From Dioscorea cayenensis subsp. rotundata (Eukaryota > Streptophyta > Magnoliopsida > Dioscoreales > Dioscoreaceae), in NCBI RefSeq assembly GCF_009730915.1, contig NC_052475.1, positions 21,510,285-21,574,284 of the forward strand: a stretch of DNA of 64,000 nucleotides, written 5' to 3'. How positions within the stretch are numbered: position 1 is the stretch's first letter; every line of letters starts with the position of its first letter. Below, one piece after another: positions 56,342-64,000 of this stretch. A program made the translations under genes and the position numbers. The notes beneath the pieces were generated by a model. It worked only from the letters and a program-made list of their open reading frames with translations, searched no databases and was not told the DNA's origin.

Positions 56342-59300
56342 ATGCCGGCAATTCAAAGGCTTTATGAAGCCTGCAAAGCATCATTCTCTGCAAATGGACC
56401 AGCGTCACCAGAAGCTCTTGAAAATGTCCGTACTATGTTAGGTGAGCCAAAATTTTCTTTATACCAATTTTCTTAATATTCTATCATGCACATTTAAAAA
56501 CACGGAATTGTTAAACCTCATTAAATTTTTTATGCTGTGCTTTTAGGTGAAGGAAATTACTTTTTCTTAGTTTTGTGAATGGACGAACCCTTTGTGGTTT
56601 GGTTATAAACTTAAAAGATGCATCCTTATCCTAAGTTTTGATTTCATCATATATATATGTATGTAGATATTCGAGATTTAAATGGTGACAAGTGAATTGT
56701 GATTCTATGTTGACACCTCCATGGTCACATCTCAGTTGACTGAAATTGACATGGACAAGACATGATATAAGGTTAGTTTTGGAAGCGCATTAATCTTTTT
56801 GTGTATATGCACCTGAGCTTGTAAATGCTTTAGTTAACAACTTAAAATCGCTTATTATAAAAGCCTTTGGAAATAACCTTGCCTTATGGAGAGACAGTGT
56901 GGATGGAGGATAAAATCATATGGATTTGAGCATCCATGGTGTTGTGTGCATTTGTATACAAATATGTTTATAAGATGTTATACATGTCTGCGTTGAAGGG
57001 TGATGAAGTAGCCAGACTCAAACTGCTTGGGTTTGGTTTGTGCCAATCTACTTTTCTTTGCGTGTGTTGGTTTGTTTTGTTGTTGAACTTGAGCTTTTCC
57101 AAGCCACATGCAGTGTCCTACCTTCTCATGGTGACCACCCACATCACCATATATCATGATAAAAATGCTTAATAACTTATGTTCATTAGTTTGTTCTTGC
57201 TGAATCAGTGAGTTTTGTTTAATGAGAACATTATTTTCCGGGTTTGAAAATGACCTCTCCACATGTGAGAATGACTGAACAGATTTAACCCATTCACTAC
57301 CAGCTGGGGTCTTGTTCATGGTGTTGCCCATTTGCATGTTCTTTGTCTTGGAGAAAATTACTTAACCGAACTTGAGAGAGAGGGAAACCTCTAATCACTA
57401 ATGCTGCAACTTCTTTTTTTTTTTTTAAATTTACAATTCTTATTTATGACACTCAGTGTTCTTTTACTAATGCTCACTCATCCTGAATAACTTTTCTGAC
57501 TCAAGTGAGAATTTGTTTGCTTTGTGGACAATCTTAGCTTGAGCAGGAAGTCAACCTAAAGATTTTGTACAATCTCCATGTTTTTTTTTAATCAGCCTTA
57601 TTATAGAGTAATGTTGGATGATTCTATTTGGTATGTGTTTCTAGATGATTTCATGCAAACATGTTTTCTGATTAAAGACTAAGGTTAAAACACTATTGGT
57701 TCCTCAAGTGGATGTGATTGCTCATTTTGACCTCTTAAATTAAAAGGTGTTCGTTTTGGTCTTCCAATTGAGCACAATTAATTAAATTTGGTCCTGTCAT
57801 TGCTCCAGTCAACCATGTCCAATTAAGTGCTTATGTGGTGACTAGTGTGTCATGCCATATGGTCATATTAGCCATACGGTTATTTTTGAAGAATTTTTTT
57901 GGTGGTGATGCCAAATGTGCGTGAATTGGAACCAAATAGTGCTGAAATTACATGCATATATTACTAATTTTTTTAGTGGTGGCTTAGGTGTCATGCCATG
58001 TCAGTAATGTGGGTTGCATGTGGCCATTATTTGGTCCCTATCTGCCTGCATTCACCATCACCGCTAAAATTATTTTTTCAATTTTTTTTAGCATGACCCA
58101 TAAACCAATGTCTACACTAGCACTTACCAAGAGGGTTATGCAATGATGGAGTTTGACGAAAGGACCGACTTGAACAATCCTTCAACTGAAGGACTGAAAT
58201 GAGTTTTTTCTTTTTCTTTTTTAGATACTTAAGAGGCCAAAATGGACAATCCTATCCACTTGAGGTTATTAGTGGCTTTAACAGTAAAGATTATGTCCAG
58301 AGGTGCTCACACATGTATCATTGTATTGCGGAACTAAAACTAAGTGCCAAAGCAGTTTTATTCTGAATTTGTGATATCAACATTGATTTGGACATTCAGA
58401 AAGTCCTTATCCTACTTGATCTGTATACTTTGAAATCATATATCACAGTAAGCATTTATGCTATGAAAACATTAAATTTAGCCCGCTACAACCACTATAT
58501 GCTTAAAAGGAAGTCTTATATCTCTTTAGATGACGTAGAGCCAACTTGTTTTTTGCAAGTAGTGTCATGTAGCTATTTTCAGACAACAAGGAATATGAGA
58601 TCCTTTCTAATGTGGTGTCAAAATTTTGTTTATGCCTACTGGCCTCTAAATAGAAAGGTTGTCACCGGATAAGAGCAATGGGACGCAAGTTGAACTTCTA
58701 GGCAGCAAATTGTCAGCTCTTCATTTCTCAATGTCAGTGTTTGAATTCTAAACTTAAATGAACCTTGTATTCCAGAATTAAATGCCAACTAATTTATCTC
58801 ATGTTAGTTTAACAATTATTCTCTAGTTCTCTTGTTTTTTTTTTTTTTTAATTTCATTCCTTGTGTTTCTCCGTATGCAGTTCATCTGTTTGAATGAGCC
58901 TCAATTTGGGTCTTTTTCCATCGTTATTTTATGTTTGCATGCTTGAATGGACCGGTAAGGTATTCATGGACAGCGTGGCTGTCCTGGGTGTAAGGTGAAA
59001 AGTGGTTTTCTCATATAATGTAGGAAGGGCTCATATATTTATCCTTATGGAACATGTGCATTGGTGGAGTGTTGGGGTTAGAGGTTTGTGGGTGTGCAAG
59101 CTGATGGGTTGAATCCTTTGCTTTGCTTTCTGCATTATTTTGGTATATCATGACTTTGTACTGATAAATTTGTTTTTTATTGAATCTAGACACATCTTAT
59201 GATTATGTCGATTGTATATGTCTAAACGCATGGGTAAAGTGGTATTGAAATTTTGGTATTGATTTCTCTTTTGTGCTGCCTGGAAGGATAATATATATTC

Positions 59301-62300
59301 CTAACCTGTAATTTTGATATCCACTTTGATCCCTCTTAAATTCCATCCTTCTTCACTTTAAGCTTTTCAAATTACTTTCATTTTTAGTTTCTTATGAACT
59401 ATTCCATTGAAAATGCCATGTGGTGCAGATAAGATAAAGCCTTCAGATGTGGGTCTTGATCATGAGGCACAATTAGTAAAAGGATGGAAAGGCCCTGCAA
59501 ATGGTATCAATGGGAAAAAAGGGGGTAATGGGAGCAACCAATGTTTACCTCCGATCAAGTACTTGCATTTGCATGAGTGTGACAGCTTTTCTGTAAGTTT
59601 TGTGATTGGTTCCAGCAGTTTTATTTTATTTTATTTATTTATTTATTTATTTTTGGTTCTGTTAATTAATCTTGTCTGGCTTGTTTTTTGATGCCAAATA
59701 ATTTGATTTTGTGGTGAGCTTGCTTTTCCTTAGAAATGTTAAGGATCTATTCGAGGTTATCTCAACATTTCTGCAGATTGGAATATTTTGCATGCCAGCA
59801 TCATCTGTTATTCCTCTCCATAATCATCCAGGAATGACAGTATTGAGCAAGCTTCTATATGGTACAGTGCATGTTAAGTCTTATGACTGGATAGATATAG
59901 ACAGAAGCTTCAGTCCTTCTGAAGGTTTGTTTTCCACCTCCTCCTCCTTACAAAATCCGCTATTTTAACGTTAATAATTAATTTATGTTTACTTAATTAC
60001 CCCTCTTGGTAAGTTCTGATTTATGCTTATCATAGTGTATGTCTGTTTCTCATTTAATTGATAATTGACAAATGATGTTCTCATGGAAAAGAGTCCTGAC
60101 ATTTTCAAGCTCGGACCCTTGAAATAAGGTGATAAAGAAAAACATAAAGGCATGCTTGTTTTAAGATTTTTTTTTTCTATATAAAATAGTTTTCATTGTT
60201 GTTTCTGTGTTAACAGAAATATATTTTAGATAGACGTTACATATATGAAATTAGAAAAACACATTTGTTTCAAACCAAGCAATCTACACATTTTTCATAT
60301 ATTATTTTGATTGAGAAACCATCAATATTTGTTTATATACTTCTATAGTCGACAGTCAAATGATCTTTTTAAAATCAATAAAGGTAGATGTTGGTGAATT
60401 TTTGTGTTTTTGCTTTTTTTGCCTGTGCATCCCTTAAAAATGACATTAATTGTCCATTTGACCTCCAAAATTTTCAATTTATCTCCTTACCCCTCAAAAG
60501 TATGAGGTTTGACCCTACTGGCCTTGGATTGAGAGAGGTTATTTTTGAAATTTCACCATGTGGCCATTATATGACTATGAATGAGTTAAACAAAAAGCAT
60601 GGTTAGTCATGCTAGCAAACCTAAACATCATGAATGGTTTATAATTTTTGGAGAGTAGATAGATAATTAGGCCTTTTTTTGAGGGATATACAAGGGAAAA
60701 CCCTTTATATATTATTTGAGGGATTCATCATACACCATCAATTAACTGAAGTGTGGTGAGTGGGTAGTAAATTGGTAGATTCCACCATCTCATGCTTAGT
60801 TGAAATTAAAAAATTGAAATTTATCTAATATAAGTAATATATAAGATTTAATGTAAATTCTGAATGTAAGACTTTTCTCTTTGGTAGAGGTAGAATTTAT
60901 CCTTGTGATTTTTACTAGGATAAAGTTTGCAAAACTAAAAATGCTTCAATTTGAAATATAATGAAAAGTTAGCTATTATCTCCCACAAATTACAGTTAAC
61001 AAATGCCACCAATTTGATTGCCTTAATCATAATCTTAGAAATTTTCTGGTTAGTGAGGGTTTTTATTATTATTATTATTATTTTATTTTTAAATCTATAC
61101 TTTAAATGTTTCCAAAATTTGTCTGTTTTAGTGGAAAAGAAAATGGAATAAGGGTTCTAACGAAATGATCCTAATTTTTTTTGCAAAGAAATGGATCAAA
61201 ATTGTTTTCCTTTTTCAGGTCTACTTATGTAAGCAAGGTAAACTTGACCACCCTTGTAATTTAAATGCCTTCTTGAGGCTACAGTTTTTGGTCCAACCTT
61301 TTGGTTTATGATTATGACTAAATTTCAATTATGCTTAAGAGAAAAAAGCAAATCTGGGAGAACCATTAGAGAAAGTACAACAGTCTTTGTTGTATCTGAT
61401 ACAAGGAAAGCTACCTTTCTTCTCCCTGGTTTCACCTATCGAGATGACTTTTCTCTTTCAAGCTGTCTTTCCACATGTCTGTGACTGGAGTATCCTACAC
61501 AAATTTAAGTTTGATTTTGGTGCTGGTTTTAGGTATTTGCAAATGGGAATTTACAATATATGTTGCAAGACTAACAAACTAAACTTATTGTCAGCCAGTG
61601 ATAGATATTCTACATTAAATTATCCTTGGACAATATTTATTTTGACTTTCAAAGTAATGGATCAAATTTTATTTGTTGAATTGTTCCATTGCTTACCAGC
61701 TTAGACTCATTGGGGCCCTTTGTATAAGTGACATCCAATGGTGGTTCTTCACTTCTTCTAGTTGATCAAATATGCCCTCAAATGTTATTTTTCAGGTTTT
61801 AGTGGATTATGTAACCCAAGTTCATTTTTCTATGTCAATGTTTTTGGACTTGAATGCATGTAAGAGGATTAAACACGTATCCTTGAAATACTTTGGAGCC
61901 AGATTAAATAATCTAGTTAGTGTCTCTGTTTTTTCTTGACTTGTGAATTTCTTCCCACATCTTCTGGAACACATTAAAACATTAAATTTGCAAGACCTGG
62001 CTTTGAAACTTCTTCACGATGGGCATAATGGATTACATTTGTTGACACAATGGTTCTTAGTTTCAGATCATGTTGAGAAAATTGTCTATGTGAAACATGG
62101 GACATAATGGATTACTGTCATTGACACTATGTTTTCTTAGTTTCCGATCATGTTGAGAAATCTGTCTATGTGTTTTGTCTAGGTTGTTGAAAACTACATG
62201 AAAGGGACAGACAAACTAACTGGACTCAAAATAAAACATGTTCTCCCAGCTGTTTGATTGGATAGAAAACAACATAGGTTTTTCCCATGCAATTCTCTTT

Positions 62301-63238
62301 TGCTGACATTTGGTTGACCAGAAAAGGGGCAATGATAACACAGATTGGCTTGTATCTTTTGCCTCTGCCTTGTTTAATAATTATTTTCCTTATGATATTT
62401 CTATTGAAAAATTGGGAAAAAAAAGGAGCAAAACTTTGCATCATGCTTTGTTGCTAAAAACATCCACCTTAGCTCGACCCTATTACTGCACCTCCACTAC
62501 TGCCTTTACGCAAGTTCTAGCTCAATGCTTTAATTTCAGCTTGCTACTATTGTCATGTCAATATGTAATCAATCTTTGGCAATTTCAGTTCTTGTGATTA
62601 CATTGATTTTGTCAATGCCTTAAATTATTTTTCTGAAAGTTTTATTTCTATTGTTATAACTCATCACTTGTATTTATGAATTCAATCATTTCCGGTTGTT
62701 GTTATTTAAGAGTAGTTCTGTTGCGTATGCTTTGTATGGCGTAAGTGCTATCATTGGCAAATGACTTTCTTGTTTTGTAGTTGAAGCTTCTAACTTTGTT
62801 GCTTCAAAATATCACAGCTAGACCAGCAAGACTCGTTCGAGACGGGGACATGTCAGCACCGTGTGGGACAACAGTTCTTGGTCCAACTACTGGTGGTAAT
62901 ATCCACTGCTTCAAGGCCTTAACACCTTGTGCCCTGTTCGACATTCTATCCCCACCCTATTCATCAGAAGATGGCCGCCATTGTTCTTATTTTCGAAAAT
63001 CCTCCAAGAAGGATCAGCCTGGTACTAATAAATCTTAATCTACAATTCCTTTTCATGCATTAGGTTTGCAATTTTCATTCGAAAACCTAATCTCTCCTAC
63101 ACTTCAGCCGACATTGTTGAAGCTGTTCTGGCAACTGGTGTGAAGCCATCAGAATTAGCTTGGTTGGAAGAGTATCAACCCCCAGACAGCTTTGTTATCA
63201 GACGAGGTTCATACAAAGGTCGTCCGATCCGGGTTTAA
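56342..63238 (+). CDS. Plant cysteine oxidase (PCO), thiol dioxygenase
   Basis: Non-heme Fe(II) dioxygenase that oxidises N-terminal cysteine of target proteins (for example ERF-VII factors), marking them for the Arg/N-degron pathway. It thus senses oxygen in cytosol and nucleus. Exons: 56342-56441, 59429-59592, 59777-59924, 62818-63021 and 63108-63238 (747 nt, 248 aa, usual length). The cupin iron ligands are His103 and His105 (PLHNHPGM) and His167 (GGNIHCF). Other hallmarks are [65 protein letters not shown] and [20 protein letters not shown]. The N-terminus is short, without a targeting signal. Introns are long (2987 bp for intron 1, 2893 bp for intron 3) and contain MITEs. The start is the first ATG of the in-frame exon; an upstream 5'UTR intron is likely. 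Confidence 0.94.
57684..58282. mobile_element. MITE (~600 bp) in PCO intron 1
   Basis: The ends are inverted repeats of about 60 bp: the left GTTAAAACACTATTGGTTCC... pairs with the right ...GGTTATTAGTGGCTTTAAC. Both contain CCTCAAGTGGAT, CATTTTGACCTCTTAA-like and related blocks. The interior has no ORF and carries GGTCC, TTTGGTC and GGTGGTGATG motifs in both orientations. A clean target duplication was not found. The TIR length favours a MULE-type MITE. Confidence 0.72.
60412..60700. mobile_element. Probable small MITE in PCO intron 3
   Basis: The left part (GCCTGTGCATCCCTTAAAAA, then ATTAATTGTCC) pairs with the reverse complement of the right part near 60670-60700 (CCCTTGTATATCCCTCAAAA, then GCCTAATTATC). 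It is about 290 bp. The inverted ends are imperfect and no target duplication was identified. Confidence 0.5.
62021..62172. repeat. ~79-bp tandem duplication in PCO intron 3
   Basis: The stretch 62021-62092 and 62100-62172 share ATAATGGATTAC, TTCTTAGTTTC and GATCATGTTGAGAAA in the same order, with a period near 79 bases and several substitutions. Confidence 0.75.
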
Positions 63239-64000
63239 TTGCGCTCCTTTGGTGTAACATACTAATCAGATTGGTGATCAGTGATCGGTAATCGGCTCTA
63301 ATCATTGTGAAATAGAGTTTGCTTGCTGGCTGTATTGTGAATCTAACACTGGTTGAAATAATAATGTTTATTAGAGAGCAGCATGTATTTTACGGTGTAA
63401 ATATTTCGGCGATAAACTTCTTAATATCTAAATAGCCTCAAATGTAACCATCTATAGAACTTTGAGTTTCCATATATGCTGCTGTCCTGTTGTTCCTTCC
63501 CTCTTTGAAACACAACCATCAAGAGTTGGGCTCTGTTTTTTGGTTTCATTCATTGTAACTGTTACATGAACTGTGTCTTCTTTAGTGCTATGTTTGTTTT
63601 TCACTATGTTCACAGAATTCATAATGGAAACTCAAATAGACAAATGATTTCTTGAAATAAAAATAAATTTAATAAATTTAGGAAATTTTTGTGTATGTAT
63701 ATAGCTCTGTAAAAATGGGTTTACATTTATCCTGGGAATTTTTTTTAATAAATTTTTACATATATTAGATTTAGGAAACATTATATAGCAAGTCCAAAAA
63801 GATTATTCTAGCAATACTTGGCTCCATTCCATAGCTCAAACCTTAATAAGGCGCAATGTGATGAATGTATAAATTAGAATTTTATAAATATTTCCAGGTT
63901 TGTTTTTATATAAATATTACTATCAGAAAAATCATTCTTAGTTCATATATGCCCACTCTAGTAACGTTCTTATTAAGCTTCTAACCATTAAAAGTTATTT
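63239..64000. other. 3' flank of the cysteine oxidase gene
   Basis: Probable 3'UTR to about 63.4-63.6 kb (AATAATG near 63360 is a weak poly(A)-signal candidate), then AT-rich intergenic DNA to the window edge. No further gene was seen. Confidence 0.45.

Noticed and set aside
62781-62817. Alternative acceptor at 62780 for PCO exon 4
   Set aside because: Reading on from that acceptor in the required phase meets a TAG within 14 codons. The acceptor at 62817 gives the family-typical ARPARLV join.

Overview
The window is nuclear DNA of a flowering plant. All protein genes are split by spliceosomal introns except one kinase gene. Their products belong to plant families: cytosolic uL5/RPL11, a RING-CH protein, a group II shaggy/GSK3 kinase, a class III peroxidase, a CIPK, an LRR-VI receptor pseudokinase and a plant cysteine oxidase. 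Intergenic DNA is very AT-rich and full of small non-autonomous transposons. The CIPK gene and exon 1 of the RING-CH gene are GC-rich at their 5' ends and become AT-richer downstream. This hints at a monocot, probably not a grass, but that is inference only.

Layout. 0.6-4.25 kb (+): RPL11, five coding exons. 5.8-9.7 kb (-): RING-CH protein, two exons around a 3.36-kb intron, convergent with RPL11. 12.0-18.3 kb (-): BIN2-like GSK3 kinase, 12 coding exons, with a GC-AG intron. 18.5-23.8 kb: AT-rich intergenic DNA. 23.9-25.9 kb (+): class III peroxidase, three exons. 26-37.4 kb: repeat-dense block with a long-TIR element nested in an inverted array of degenerate repeats, a TRIM/copia-like LTR remnant, two SINEs and three or more MITEs. 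37.7-39.1 kb (+): intronless CIPK. 39.1-45.2 kb: intergenic, with a complete hAT-type MITE, a SINE and an AT minisatellite. 45.3-51.2 kb (-): LRR-VI/MDIS1-MRH1-type receptor pseudokinase, 13 coding exons. 54.1-63.24 kb (+): plant cysteine oxidase, five coding exons, with an inferred 5'UTR intron and large transposon-bearing introns.

Exon-intron structures were worked out by hand. Every joined reading frame is open and in phase, and every splice site is GT-AG except the one GC-AG intron. Total protein lengths (182, 179, 378, 318, 468, 724 and 248 aa) fit their families. The genes do not form one pathway. Signalling is represented by GSK3 (brassinosteroid type), CIPK (calcium/CBL) and the LRR pseudokinase, and oxygen sensing by the cysteine oxidase. 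I found no undescribed protein system. The most unusual content is the mobile-element landscape, where several elements have exact boundaries and target-site duplications (TSDs).
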